This document shows positions 1-8,711 of a stretch of DNA of 64,000 nt, piece by piece. The notes beneath the pieces were generated by a model that saw only the letters and a list, made by a program, of their open reading frames with translations, was not told the origin of the DNA and ran no database searches. Location of the stretch: positions 47,072 through 111,071 of the forward strand of contig CAZKBS010000005.1 in NCBI GenBank assembly GCA_964551435.1, given 5' to 3'. Position numbers and translations under genes: made by a program. Source of the stretch: UBA2020 sp964551435. Its GTDB lineage: Bacteria; Pseudomonadota; Alphaproteobacteria; Micavibrionales; UBA2020. Position 1 is the stretch's first letter; each line of letters starts with the position of its first letter.

Positions 1-2
1 TC

Positions 3-815
3 GGCCATGCCGGCACGCTCGACCCGCTGGCGACCGGTATCCTGCCGATTGCGCTGGGCGAAGCGACCAAGACCATCCCCTATGCGCAGGATGCCGACAA
101 GGTATACCGCTTCACCGTCCAGTGGGGCGCCGCCACCAATACCGACGACAAGGAAGGCGAGGTTATCGCGACGTCCGACAAACGCCCCGCACGGGCGGAT
201 ATCGAGGCGCTGCTGCCCCGCTTTACCGGCGACATCCTGCAAACCCCGCCGCAGTTTTCGGCCATCAAGCTGGACGGGGAGCGTGCCTATGACCTCGCCC
301 GCGTCGGACAGGCCGTGGATATCAAACCCCGCCCGGTCACGGTCTATAGCCTGCATATCGTCGAAAGCACTGAAAACGAAGCCGTTTTCGAGATGGAATG
401 CAGCAAGGGCACCTATGTCCGCGCCGTGGCGCGGGATATGGGCCAGATTTTGGGCTGCTATGGGCATGTCACGGCCCTGCGCCGCCTTGCTGTGGGCGGT
501 TTTACTGAAGAAAACGCGATTTCGCTGGACGTATTCGAGAAAATGGTGCAATCTGCGCCCGCTGATCAGGTTCTGCTGCCTGTGGAGACCGTGCTGGACG
601 ACATCCCGGCTCTGGCCATGACAGATGCGGAGATCAGCCGGATAAGACAGGGCCAAACGCTCAAGTTCATGTCCCGTCCCGACTACAACCGCCTTGTGGC
701 GGCTGGCGTTGACGACGCGACGGATCTGGTGCTGGCCGTGGCGGGCAACAACCCCCTCGCTATCCTTGAAAAACAGGGTATCGAACTTCATCCGATTAAA
801 GTGTTCAACCTCTGA
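3..815 (+). CDS. truB: tRNA pseudouridine(55) synthase TruB, 5' end outside window
   Basis: Isomerises U55 to pseudouridine in the T-arm of tRNAs in the cytoplasm. The reading frame is open from the first bases and opens with GHAGTLDPLATG, the TruB signature that holds the catalytic Asp (in TLDP). Further family-like segments follow, such as KGTYVRAVARDMG and the C-terminal PUA-like tail. About 270 codons are present. E. coli TruB has 314, so roughly the first 45 residues lie before the window. It is followed after 14 bases by rpsO, the usual truB-rpsO order in proteobacteria, and the two are probably cotranscribed. Identity is secure; only the start is missing. Confidence 0.96.
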   Translation, partial: GHAGTLDPLATGILPIALGEATKTIPYAQDADKVYRFTVQWGAATNTDDKEGEVIATSDKRPARADIEALLPRFTGDILQTPPQFSAIKLDGERAYDLARVGQAVDIKPRPVTVYSLHIVESTENEAVFEMECSKGTYVRAVARDMGQILGCYGHVTALRRLAVGGFTEENAISLDVFEKMVQSAPADQVLLPVETVLDDIPALAMTDAEISRIRQGQTLKFMSRPDYNRLVAAGVDDATDLVLAVAGNNPLAILEKQGIELHPIKVFNL

Positions 816-829
816 TTATGGAGTACCCG

Positions 830-1099
830 ATGTCGATTGCAAAAAACCAAAAAGCTGAAATCATCAAAAAATACGCGACCAACGCAAAAGATACGGGCTC
901 GCCCGAAGTTCAGGTCGCCCTGCTCACCACGCGCATCAACGCGCTGACCGAGCACATGAAACAACACAAACACGACATGGGCAGCCGCCGCGGTCTGCTG
1001 CTGCTGGTTTCCCAGCGCCGCCGCCAGCTGAACTACCTGAAGAACGTTGACGTGAAGCGCTACGAAGCGCTGATCGAAAGCCTCGGCCTGCGCCGCTGA
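830..1099 (+). CDS. rpsO: 30S ribosomal protein S15
   Basis: Primary 16S rRNA-binding protein of the small subunit platform. The 89-residue length equals that of E. coli S15. The sequence contains the family pattern DTGSPEVQVALLT and the HKHDMGSRRGLLLLVSQRR helix that binds the rRNA three-way junction. An in-frame ATG lies at 818, but ATG 830 is preceded by GGAG at the right distance and gives the canonical MSIAKNQK start, so 830 is chosen. It follows truB by 14 bases and ends just before a strong terminator. pnp, the usual next gene, lies more than 4.6 kb away here. Confidence 0.97.
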   Translation: MSIAKNQKAEIIKKYATNAKDTGSPEVQVALLTTRINALTEHMKQHKHDMGSRRGLLLLVSQRRRQLNYLKNVDVKRYEALIESLGLRR

Positions 1100-1120
1100 T
1101 TTTTCAGGTCAGAAGATTGG

Positions 1121-1155
1121 AAAAACCCGCTGTTATCGCAGCGGGTTTTTCTTTT
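1121..1155 (+). terminator. Rho-independent terminator after rpsO
   Basis: A 12-bp perfect stem (AAAAACCCGCTG pairing with CAGCGGGTTTTT) with a 6-nt loop is followed by a T-rich stretch. It closes the truB-rpsO transcript before the HAD gene. Confidence 0.85.
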
Positions 1156-1203
1156 ATTGAGATATTTACCGCTTCAGGCACAATAACGGCCAAGGAGAAG
1201 CCC

Positions 1204-1896
1204 ATGCCCAAACCCGATGCCGTTATTTTTGACTGGGACGACACCATCGTCGGTACGTGGCACGTGGTGCGCAGCGCCATCAACGCCACCCTCGCCCATT
1301 TCGGCCACGCCCCGTGGAGCGAAGACGAGGCCCGCAAACGCATCGGCCCGCCCGCCCGCGTCCTGTTCAGCGGATTGTTCGGCGAGGATAAATGGCAGGA
1401 AGCCGATAAAATTTACATCGCCGCCTATCAGGCGAATATATCGGAACATATCCGCGTGCATGACGGCGCGCGCGATACGCTGGCGGCACTCGCCGCGGCA
1501 GGCGTGCCGATGGCCGTGGTCAGCACCAAACGCGGCCCGCTGCTGCGCGCGGAAGCCGCACAGCTGGGGCTGGATGGATTTTTCACCCGCATGGTCGGCG
1601 CAGGCGATGCACCGGCGGATAAACCGAACGCTGCCGCAGTTCAGTTTGCGCTTGAACCATTAAATATAACCCCCTCTAAATCAGTGTTATTCATCGGCGA
1701 CAGCGTCACCGATATGGTGAGTGCGGAGAATGCGGACTGCGTCGGCATCCTCATCGAAACCAAACCGCCGGCCGAAGACGCCCTTGCACTGCATCCGCCG
1801 AAGCATCGCGTCAAAAACCACGCAGGACTTGCTGATTTACTGAAAAATTTTACACAAACGAAGCCTGCACATACCCGCACACCGCCCGCGCCCTGA
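1204..1896 (+). CDS. HAD-superfamily phosphatase (phosphoglycolate phosphatase-like)
   Basis: Predicted cytoplasmic HAD hydrolase of 230 residues, probably a small-molecule phosphatase. Motif I is FDWDDT near residues 9-14 (nucleophile and acid/base Asp). Motif II is VVSTKRG, the motif III Lys lies in ADKPNAA, and motif IV is FIGDSVTDM. The helical cap sits between motifs I and II, as in Gph/PGMB-type enzymes. ATG 1204 is chosen because AAGGAG lies 6 bases upstream; the frame is open further upstream but passes through the rpsO terminator. It stands alone between that terminator and a convergent lipoprotein gene. The substrate cannot be read from sequence; phosphoglycolate or a sugar phosphate is a guess. 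Confidence 0.85.
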   Translation: MPKPDAVIFDWDDTIVGTWHVVRSAINATLAHFGHAPWSEDEARKRIGPPARVLFSGLFGEDKWQEADKIYIAAYQANISEHIRVHDGARDTLAALAAAGVPMAVVSTKRGPLLRAEAAQLGLDGFFTRMVGAGDAPADKPNAAAVQFALEPLNITPSKSVLFIGDSVTDMVSAENADCVGILIETKPPAEDALALHPPKHRVKNHAGLADLLKNFTQTKPAHTRTPPAP

Positions 1897-1943
1897 CGGT
1901 ACGCGAATATACTTGATGCACTTCCGGCCACAGAAGCCTGAAA

Positions 1944-2357
1944 TTACTGCATAATGCGTATATTGTTTTTCTCGACCGACTGCGGACGCAGCGCCAGCAC
2001 GACATGGATGCTTTCGGGATAGGTGCAGCTTTCGCAATCCTGACGGTCAGCGAAAATCTGCGCCGCTTCGCGCGGCGCCACGGTCGGCTTGACGGATGTA
2101 TGCCCCGCCATATGCGGCCCCTTGAAACAGGATACCGCCATATCATCCGGCGCGCGGCGCACCGTGACGCGGCTGTTCGCTGCCGCCGTATAAGTCGTGC
2201 CGCCCGATTGCAGGAAACAATGCGCCCCAGTCACACCCGGTGTCATAACACTGATCTGCTGATAGTGGCGCGCGCTATCGTCTGCCGTCTTGGGCGAAGA
2301 CGTGCAGCCCTGTAAAAGAGACACCGCCACCAATGCCATGAAAAAACGTCCTATCAT
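1944..2357 (-). CDS. Putative lipoprotein
   Basis: A 137-residue protein with an N-terminal signal peptide ending in a lipobox (SLLQGC, Cys at about residue 18), so it is probably lipidated and held in an envelope membrane. The mature part has four further Cys, two of them in DCESC. It includes a segment (MTPGVTGAHCFL and PDDMAVSCFKG) reminiscent of small alphaproteobacterial lipoproteins with PEGA-like beta domains, but I cannot name the family. Its ATG overlaps the stop of the upstream gene by 4 bases (ATGA), so the two are translationally coupled. Function unknown. Confidence 0.75.
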   Translation of the reverse strand: MIGRFFMALVAVSLLQGCTSSPKTADDSARHYQQISVMTPGVTGAHCFLQSGGTTYTAAANSRVTVRRAPDDMAVSCFKGPHMAGHTSVKPTVAPREAAQIFADRQDCESCTYPESIHVVLALRPQSVEKNNIRIMQ

Positions 2358-3280
2358 ACCGCCTTGTCCTGTTTGCGGGCCTGGATGCGGTTGAAAACCA
2401 GCACCCCCGCCACCATGGTTGCCGAAACCAACAGGCAAATCAGGATAATGTTCCGGATGACCTTATTGTCATCGCCATCCGCGTTCAGTGACAGCAGCAA
2501 ATCAGCATAGACCTGCGCCGTTTGCTTCACAAGGTCGAGGTCGGACAAAAGTTCGTAATTGCTGTGATAGCTGTAAATCAATATCAGCCGTCCGCGCACG
2601 TTCACGGCCATCATGGCGACAGCGGCGGGATAATCTTTCTTCCCCTGTACCGTCTCAATCGCCAGACGCGAGAGGTTGAGGAAACCGATATAGTCCTCCC
2701 CCTCGGCAAAGACGCCCTGATTGCTGCTCTGGCCGACATCCATTTTCATATCGGTATTGTAGGTCGAGCCGATATATTTCGTCGCCTCGCGCATCACGTC
2801 GCCGACTTCGCCCAGCTCCTGCGGCTGGATGTTTTTCATCTCTTCGCGGAACGACGCTTTCACTTTTTCAAAATCGGCGCCGCCATCCAGAAACATCGCC
2901 TGTTTCATAGTCTGCACGATAACATAGCGGCGGAAGCCCTCGCCGGAGCCTTCAGCCATGCGGGCCATATCGGCGTCGGAAATATAAAAGGCGAGCATGC
3001 GGTTGTCCGGCAATACGAATTTCGACATCAGCTGGTCGAATTCGGCGCTGCGGCCCAGCACTTCGTCGTATCCCGGCAATGCGGGCAGCACGATATTGCG
3101 TCCCGCGACAAATTCATGACGTACGGGCTCTGCCTTCGCCGCCTGCGCGGGAAGGTTTAACAACAACACCGCCGCAAAAAGCAGCAGCGCGCAAAGGCCT
3201 GTGCGCAAAGCGCCTGTGTCAGCCGCCGTTTTTCGGCGGGCGCACGGCAGAGGGCGCCGGATTGTTCTGGTTGGCTGCAT
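2354..3280 (-). CDS. Hypothetical exported, C-terminally anchored protein
   Basis: A 308-residue protein I do not recognise. It has an Arg-rich N-terminus, then a hydrophobic signal segment ending in PAQA (about residues 26-49), a soluble domain of about 220 residues, and a C-terminal transmembrane helix (about residues 273-296, IILICLLVSATMVAGVLVF) followed by a short basic tail. This fits an envelope protein facing the periplasm. The ATG start overlaps the upstream phosphatase gene by 62 bases, but AAGGA sits 5 bases before it. A TTG at 3208 would give a tidier signal peptide and remains possible. It is coupled to the downstream lipoprotein by an ATGA overlap. Confidence 0.75.
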   Translation of the reverse strand: MQPTRTIRRPLPCARRKTAADTGALRTGLCALLLFAAVLLLNLPAQAAKAEPVRHEFVAGRNIVLPALPGYDEVLGRSAEFDQLMSKFVLPDNRMLAFYISDADMARMAEGSGEGFRRYVIVQTMKQAMFLDGGADFEKVKASFREEMKNIQPQELGEVGDVMREATKYIGSTYNTDMKMDVGQSSNQGVFAEGEDYIGFLNLSRLAIETVQGKKDYPAAVAMMAVNVRGRLILIYSYHSNYELLSDLDLVKQTAQVYADLLLSLNADGDDNKVIRNIILICLLVSATMVAGVLVFNRIQARKQDKAV

Positions 3281-3926
3281 CGTTTTCCTTCGGGTTATCT
3301 AGCTGGAAAAACCGCGTCAGTTTTCCGTCTTCGTATTCATAGACGGTCGGCGTTGCATTGGGAATGCGTTTCTTGTTCGGATTGGTGCCGCCGTCGGCCG
3401 GAATATGCGCGGTACCAAGTACAAAGTCAAATGCGCGCACAATACCCGCATGGCAGACGACCAGCACGTTTTCGCCACGCTCCAGCTTCGGCAAAACCTC
3501 GTTTTCGAAAAAGCGTCCGACACGCTCGACTACTTGCTTCTGGCTTTCCCCGCCCGGTACGGGCTTGTCATAGGCGCGTTTGAAAGCGAGGATTTCAGGA
3601 TCATGGCGATAGCTGCGGCCCGTGAAATCGCCGGTGTGGGATTCGATAATATCCGCATCCTGCACGATATGCCATGCACCGTCGGGCTTTTTCAGGTGTT
3701 CGTTGGTTGTGGTTTGCGACAGCGCCAGCGCGGCGGTATTGAACGCGCGCGACAGGGTGGAGCTATAGGCGTGGTCGAAGCGCAGCCCTTCGATCAGGCG
3801 GCCGGCCTCGCGCGCCTGCTCTTCGCCCAGCGCCGTCAGCGGTACGTCGGTTTGCCCCGTCATCAGGTGGTTTTTGTTATAGTCCGTCTGGCCGTGACGG
3901 AAGATGACGAGGGTGCCTTTTTTCAT
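3219..3926 (-). CDS. Histidine phosphatase family protein, phosphoglycerate mutase-like
   Basis: A 235-residue branch-1 histidine phosphatase. The phosphohistidine motif RHGQTDYN is at residues 10-17, followed by MTGQTDVPLTALGEEQA, which resembles the 2,3-bisphosphoglycerate-dependent phosphoglycerate mutase GpmA. The second catalytic His is in VVCHAGIVRAF, where true GpmA usually has AAHGNSLR, so a general phosphatase is equally possible. It lies directly downstream of gpmI, the unrelated cofactor-independent mutase, which suggests a shared glycolytic setting. The 3' end overlaps the following gene by 62 bases. Ribosome binding upstream is only weakly AG-rich. Confidence 0.85.
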   Translation of the reverse strand: MKKGTLVIFRHGQTDYNKNHLMTGQTDVPLTALGEEQAREAGRLIEGLRFDHAYSSTLSRAFNTAALALSQTTTNEHLKKPDGAWHIVQDADIIESHTGDFTGRSYRHDPEILAFKRAYDKPVPGGESQKQVVERVGRFFENEVLPKLERGENVLVVCHAGIVRAFDFVLGTAHIPADGGTNPNKKRIPNATPTVYEYEDGKLTRFFQLDNPKENDAANQNNPAPSAVRPPKNGG

Positions 3927-3972
3927 TCTGTTTTCTTTCTTTTTCTATGACGTTTTCAAATTTCAAAATTAC

Positions 3973-5508
3973 TTACGCTGCATTGGCATCCTTGACGTCG
4001 AGCAAGCTGCGCCCGCCCATCGCTGCCGGCTGCTGGATGCCGAGGATATTCAGCATCGTCGGCGCGACATCGGCCAGCACGCCGCCGCTGCGCAGCGCCA
4101 GATTGCCGCGGTAGCCGAACAAAATGCACGGCACGGGGTTGGTCGTATGCGCCGTATGCGGCTGGCCGGTTTTTTCGTCGAACATTTGCTCCGCATTGCC
4201 ATGGTCGGCGATGACAATCAGCACACCGCCGAGTTTTTCAACCCCCTCGGCGACGCGGCCAAGGCAGGTATCGACCGCCTCCACCGCCTTGATGGCGGCG
4301 GGCAGACTGCCTGTATGGCCGACCATATCCGGATTTGCGAAATTCAAAATCACCACATCCTGCTGCGGCAGTTTTTCCAGCAATTTTTCGGTCAGTTCGT
4401 AGGCCGACATTTCGGGCTGCAAATCATACGTGGCGACCTTGGGCGATGCGACCAGCAGGCGGTCTTCGCCGTCAAAAGGCTGTTCGCGCCCGCCGTTAAA
4501 AAAGAAAGTCACGTGTGGGTATTTCTCGGTTTCCGCCGCGCGCAGCTGCGTGAGTCCCGCCCGCGCCACAACCTCGCCAAAAATATCGTCCATGGATTGC
4601 GGCGCAAACAGCACCTTCACGTAGGGCGCAAAGTAATCGGCATAGACGGTCATGGTCGCCGTGTTTTTAACGGGCACATATGCACCGCGGTCGAACTTGT
4701 CGAAATCGGTAAACAGCAGTGCTTGCAAAATCTCGCGGATGCGGTCGGAACGGAAATTGGCGCTCAGGATGCCGTCTTCCGCTTTCATACCCGCATAGCC
4801 GCCGATCACGGCGGGCTTGATAAATTCGTCGGTATCGCCGGCTGCATATCCGGCTTGAATGACGGAAAGCGCATCGGTGGCGGCAAGGCCCTTTCCGTGC
4901 GCGATGGCATCGAAGGCTTGCGATACCCTCTCCCACCGATTATCGCGGTCCATGGCATAAAAACGGCCCGATACAGTGGCGATGGTGGCCGATGCCGGTA
5001 TGTCGCGGATGAATTTTTCAACATAACCCGCCGCGCTGTTGGGCGGCGTGTCGCGGCCATCGGTGAAAATATGCACGAAGGTTTTGATGCCGTTATCGGC
5101 CAGAATTTTTGCCAGCGCGGCGATGTGATCCTGATGCGCATGCACACCGCCGTCGGAGACCAGCCCCATCAGATGCGCGGCACCGCCGGATTTTTTGAGC
5201 GTCGCCATGAAATCGACCAGCGCGGGATTTTGCGCAAGGCTGCCGTCCTGCGCCGCCAGCGTGATGCGCGGCAAGTCCTGCATGACAATGCGGCCCGCGC
5301 CGATATTGGTATGCCCGACTTCGGAATTGCCGAATTGCCCCTCCGGCAGGCCAACGGCCAGACCGTCGGTACGCAGCGTGGTATGCGGGCAGGTTTGCCA
5401 CAGACGGTCATAGTTGGGCGTGCGACCCTGCACAATGGCGTTATATTCCGCCTTGTCGCTGAGGCCCCAGCCGTCGAGAATACACAGAACCAGCGGTTTT
5501 TTTGGCAT
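3973..5508 (-). CDS. gpmI: 2,3-bisphosphoglycerate-independent phosphoglycerate mutase
   Basis: Interconverts 3- and 2-phosphoglycerate in glycolysis/gluconeogenesis using two metal ions and a phosphoserine intermediate. The 511-residue length is typical. The N-terminus PLVLCILDGWG is the alkaline-phosphatase-superfamily metal motif. The catalytic Ser lies in GQFGNSEVGHTNIGAGR. Further metal ligands are in FANPDMVGHTG and VIADHGNAEQM. GAGGGGG precedes the ATG. It heads a minus-strand group with the histidine phosphatase and two envelope proteins. Its divergent neighbour is pnp. Confidence 0.96.
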   Translation of the reverse strand: MPKKPLVLCILDGWGLSDKAEYNAIVQGRTPNYDRLWQTCPHTTLRTDGLAVGLPEGQFGNSEVGHTNIGAGRIVMQDLPRITLAAQDGSLAQNPALVDFMATLKKSGGAAHLMGLVSDGGVHAHQDHIAALAKILADNGIKTFVHIFTDGRDTPPNSAAGYVEKFIRDIPASATIATVSGRFYAMDRDNRWERVSQAFDAIAHGKGLAATDALSVIQAGYAAGDTDEFIKPAVIGGYAGMKAEDGILSANFRSDRIREILQALLFTDFDKFDRGAYVPVKNTATMTVYADYFAPYVKVLFAPQSMDDIFGEVVARAGLTQLRAAETEKYPHVTFFFNGGREQPFDGEDRLLVASPKVATYDLQPEMSAYELTEKLLEKLPQQDVVILNFANPDMVGHTGSLPAAIKAVEAVDTCLGRVAEGVEKLGGVLIVIADHGNAEQMFDEKTGQPHTAHTTNPVPCILFGYRGNLALRSGGVLADVAPTMLNILGIQQPAAMGGRSLLDVKDANAA

Positions 5509-5630
5509 CGGTTACCCCCTCTTGCGGCCCTGATTTTAATTATTTTTGCAGGCTTTTGATAGCCTATGGCTTTGACATATCGTTTTCAACCTGAAAAGCA
5601 TCTTAATTTGCCAGAATATTGGATAAATTC

Positions 5631-5660
5631 TTGACTTTGGCCTGCGCAGGTGGCATGTAT
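5631..5660 (+). promoter_or_regulatory. Possible promoter of pnp
   Basis: TTGACT (5631-5636) is followed after 18 bases by ATGTAT (5655-5660). The -35 is good and the -10 is weak. It would give a leader of about 90 nt that contains the inverted repeat at 5691-5733. Confidence 0.35.
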
Positions 5661-5690
5661 CACTGTGAAAAATAAGGTGAAAAAGTAAGC

Positions 5691-5733
5691 GTTCCGCCGC
5701 CCCTTATTGTTTGTGATTTGACCGAGGCGGAAC
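5691..5733 (+). promoter_or_regulatory. pnp: Leader hairpin before pnp
   Basis: GTTCCGCC (5691-5698) and GGCGGAAC (5726-5733) form a perfect 8-bp stem around a 27-nt loop, 23 bases before the pnp ATG. In E. coli a leader stem-loop cut by RNase III mediates PNPase autoregulation. The position here suggests an analogous element, though the sequence does not prove it. Confidence 0.45.
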
Positions 5734-5756
5734 TTTGTAAAAAGGAAAAGTGACTA

Positions 5757-7874
5757 ATGTTTAATATTACGCGTAAAGAAATCGATTGGGCCGGCAAAAA
5801 GCTGGTTCTCGAAACCGGTAAAGTTGCCCGTCAGGCTGACGGCGCGGTCATGGCGACCTATGGCGAGACGACGGTTCTCGCAACCGCCGTTGCCGCAAAA
5901 TCGGCAAAACCCGGTCAGGATTTCTTCCCCCTCACCGTTCACTATCAGGAAAAATTCTTCGCTGCCGGCAAAATCCCCGGCGGCTTTTTCAAACGCGAAG
6001 GCCGTCCGACGGAAAAAGAAGTTCTCGTCTCGCGCCTCATCGACCGCCCCATCCGCCCGCTGTTCCCCAAAGGTTTCCTGAACGAAACGCAGGTACTGGC
6101 GACGGTTCTTTCGATCGACCTGCAAAACGACTCTGACATCGTTGCGCTGGTGGCATCGTCTGCCGCGCTGACGATTTCCGGCATTCCCTTCATGGGCCCC
6201 ATCGGCGCCGCGCGCGTCGGTTACATCGACGGCCAGCTGGTGCTGAACCCGACGACCGAAGAGATGAAGAACAGCAAACTCGACCTCGTCGTCGCCGGTA
6301 CGCAAGAAGGCGTGCTGATGGTTGAATCCGAAGCGCAAGAGCTGCCGGAAGACCTGATGCTCGAAGCGGTCATGTTCGGCTGGAAAGGCTTTCAGCCGCT
6401 CATCAACGCCATCATCGATTTCGCTGAACAATGCGCGAAAGAGCCGTGGGAACTGGCGAAACCCGCCTACGACCACGACGCGATCAAAAAGCAGATCATC
6501 GACCTCGTCGGCGCGGACTTCAAAGCCGCCTATGCAACGCAGCTGAAACAGGAACGCGTCGCGAAACTGGACGCCGCCCGCAAAAAAGCCGTTGAAACCC
6601 TCGTCACCGGCGAAGAAGGCAGCCCCGTTACCGAACAGCTGGTGAAAAACATCTGCAAGGAAGCCGAAGCAGACATCGTCCGCGGCGGCATCCTGGATAC
6701 CGGCCTGCGCATCGATGGCCGCGATACCAAGAAAATCCGCAGCATCGTCGCCGAAGTCGGCACCCTGCCCCGCGTACACGGCTCCGCGCTGTTTACGCGC
6801 GGTGAAACGCAGGCGCTGGTCGTGGCCACGCTGGGCACCGGCGATGACGAGCAGATCATCGACAGCCTCGAAGGCGAATACAAAGAAACCTTCATGCTGC
6901 ACTACAACTTCCCGCCGTATTCCGTCGGTGAAACGGGCCGCATAGGCAGCCCCGGCCGCCGCGAAGTCGGCCACGGCAAGCTGGCATGGCGCGCCGTACG
7001 CCCGATGCTGCCGGCGAAAGAGCAATTCCCCTACACCCTGCGTCTGGTATCGGAGATTACCGAGTCTAACGGTTCCTCCTCGATGGCGACGGTGTGCGGT
7101 TCCTCCCTCGCGCTGATGGATGCGGGCGTTCCGCTGAAAAAGCCGGTCGCGGGTATCGCGATGGGCCTTATCAAGGAAGGCAGCAAATTCGCCGTACTGT
7201 CCGACATTCTGGGTGACGAAGACCACCTGGGCGACATGGACTTCAAAGTAGCCGGTACCTCCGAAGGCGTGACCGCGCTGCAGATGGACATCAAGATTAC
7301 TTCGATTACCGAAGAAATCATGAAAATCGCCCTCAACCAGGCGCATGACGGCCGCCAGCACATCCTTGGCGAAATGGCCAAGGCGCTGACCGGCGCACGC
7401 GAACAGCTGTCGTCCAACGCACCGCAAATCGTGACGATTAAAATCCCGAAAGACAAAATCCGCGAAGTCATCGGCTCCGGCGGTTCTGTCATCCGCGAAA
7501 TCGTTGCGCAAACCGGCGCGAAAATCGACATCGAAGACGACGGCACCGTCCAGGTTGCTGCCGTTAACGCAGATTCGATCAAAAAAGCCATCGACTGGAT
7601 CAAAGGCATCACGGCAGAACCGGAAATCGGCGCGGTTTACGACGGTACCGTCGTGAAAATCGTCGAATTCGGCGCTTTCGTGAACATCATGCCGAAAACC
7701 GACGGCCTTGTGCATATCTCCGAACTCGCCCACCGCCGCGTCAAGACGGTCGACGAAGTTCTGAAAGAAGGCGACAAGGTAAAAGTCAAATGCATCGGTC
7801 TCGATGAACGCGGCAAAATCAAGCTGTCGATCAAGGCCCTGCAAGAGGCTCCCGAGAAGAAAGAAGCTGTCTAA
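5757..7874 (+). CDS. pnp: Polyribonucleotide nucleotidyltransferase (PNPase)
   Basis: 3'-5' phosphorolytic exoribonuclease and polymerase of the RNA degradosome. At 705 residues it has the full architecture: two RNase PH domains (about 1-225 and 310-540) joined by an alpha-helical linker, a KH domain (about 555-615, with IREVIGSGGSVIREI) and an S1 domain (about 620-690, with GAVYDGTVVKIVEFGAFV). The active-site segment ESNGSSSMATVCGSSLALMDAGV is present. AAAAAGGA lies upstream of the ATG. It has its own promoter region and leader hairpin, and it is unlinked from rpsO, the usual partner, by an intervening block of genes. Confidence 0.97.
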   Translation: MFNITRKEIDWAGKKLVLETGKVARQADGAVMATYGETTVLATAVAAKSAKPGQDFFPLTVHYQEKFFAAGKIPGGFFKREGRPTEKEVLVSRLIDRPIRPLFPKGFLNETQVLATVLSIDLQNDSDIVALVASSAALTISGIPFMGPIGAARVGYIDGQLVLNPTTEEMKNSKLDLVVAGTQEGVLMVESEAQELPEDLMLEAVMFGWKGFQPLINAIIDFAEQCAKEPWELAKPAYDHDAIKKQIIDLVGADFKAAYATQLKQERVAKLDAARKKAVETLVTGEEGSPVTEQLVKNICKEAEADIVRGGILDTGLRIDGRDTKKIRSIVAEVGTLPRVHGSALFTRGETQALVVATLGTGDDEQIIDSLEGEYKETFMLHYNFPPYSVGETGRIGSPGRREVGHGKLAWRAVRPMLPAKEQFPYTLRLVSEITESNGSSSMATVCGSSLALMDAGVPLKKPVAGIAMGLIKEGSKFAVLSDILGDEDHLGDMDFKVAGTSEGVTALQMDIKITSITEEIMKIALNQAHDGRQHILGEMAKALTGAREQLSSNAPQIVTIKIPKDKIREVIGSGGSVIREIVAQTGAKIDIEDDGTVQVAAVNADSIKKAIDWIKGITAEPEIGAVYDGTVVKIVEFGAFVNIMPKTDGLVHISELAHRRVKTVDEVLKEGDKVKVKCIGLDERGKIKLSIKALQEAPEKKEAV

Positions 7875-7896
7875 TCTTGATTGATTGACAAGGGCA

Positions 7897-7929
7897 AAAG
7901 CGCGGGTGAATATCCACCCGCGCTTTTTG
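7897..7929 (+). terminator. Rho-independent terminator after pnp
   Basis: AAAGCGCGGGTG and its complement CACCCGCGCTTT surround a 7-nt loop, followed by TTTGTTTC, 22 bases after the pnp stop. Confidence 0.85.
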
Positions 7930-7961
7930 TTTCAGCCTAACGCCACACAAGGATACAACGC

Positions 7962-8711
7962 ATGTCATCCCTGCTCATCCCCAAGGTTATCGGTCACCGC
8001 GGCGCGGCGGCTTACGCGCCTGAAAACACGCTGTCATCCATCCATGCCGCCGCAGACCTCGGCATCGAATGGGTAGAGCTGGACGTGAAGCTGACGCGTG
8101 ACGGCACGGCTGTGGTTTTCCACGATGAAAGCCTGCTGCGCTGCGCGGGCGTCGATGCGCTGATCCGCGATATAGACTGGAAGGACCTTCAAGAGCTGGA
8201 TGCCGGTTCATGGTATGGCGACAGTTTTGTTGGCGAAAAAATCCCGTCGCTCGAAGATGCGCTGAATGTCATTCTTGACCGCGGACTTGGCCTCAATCTT
8301 GAAATCAAACCCTGCGCAGGACGCGAGAAAGAAACAGCTGAAATCGCGCTCGATATCGCATCGCGCATCTGGGGCGAAGACGGCCCACAGCCGCTGATTT
8401 CCAGTTTCCAGCACGTCAGCCTTGAAACGGCCATGGATATGATACCCGAATGGCCGCGCGCGCTGCTGCTCGACGAACATGATGAAAACTGGCGCCAGAT
8501 TGCAGAATATCTGGATATCGCCACGCTCAATATCAATGGCAACACCGCAACGCGCGAAGAGGTCGAGGATTATATCGAGCTGCAAAAGCCCATCCTCGCC
8601 TATACCATCAATGACCCGGAACTGGCGCGCGAACTTATGCGCTGGGGGGTCGATGGCGTGTTTGCGGATAACCCGGACGTGATACGCGAGGCGATTGAGA
8701 CCCAGCATTAA
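7962..8711 (+). CDS. Glycerophosphodiester phosphodiesterase
   Basis: Cleaves deacylated phospholipid diesters to glycerol-3-phosphate and an alcohol, as UgpQ does in the cytoplasm. The 249-residue length matches UgpQ, and there is no signal peptide. The TIM-barrel GDPD motifs are intact: GHRGAAAYAPENT (catalytic His, residues 10-22), ELDVKLTRDG (Glu/Asp metal ligands), FHDESL (second catalytic His) and LEIKP. The C-terminal VDGVFADNPD is also typical. It is preceded by AAGGATACAACGC, an acceptable ribosome site. It is transcribed alone after the pnp terminator, and its 3' end overlaps a convergent hypothetical gene. Confidence 0.93.
   Translation: MSSLLIPKVIGHRGAAAYAPENTLSSIHAAADLGIEWVELDVKLTRDGTAVVFHDESLLRCAGVDALIRDIDWKDLQELDAGSWYGDSFVGEKIPSLEDALNVILDRGLGLNLEIKPCAGREKETAEIALDIASRIWGEDGPQPLISSFQHVSLETAMDMIPEWPRALLLDEHDENWRQIAEYLDIATLNINGNTATREEVEDYIELQKPILAYTINDPELARELMRWGVDGVFADNPDVIREAIETQH

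Noticed and set aside
3904..5559. Long open frame (551 codons) on the plus strand opposite gpmI
   Set aside because: It is antisense to an unmistakable gpmI, has low-complexity His/Arg/Gln-rich sequence, no ribosome site and no family pattern; a codon-bias shadow.
5754..7844. Long open frame (696 codons) on the minus strand opposite pnp
   Set aside because: Antisense to a fully conserved pnp; Phe/Asp/Arg-rich shadow sequence without motifs.
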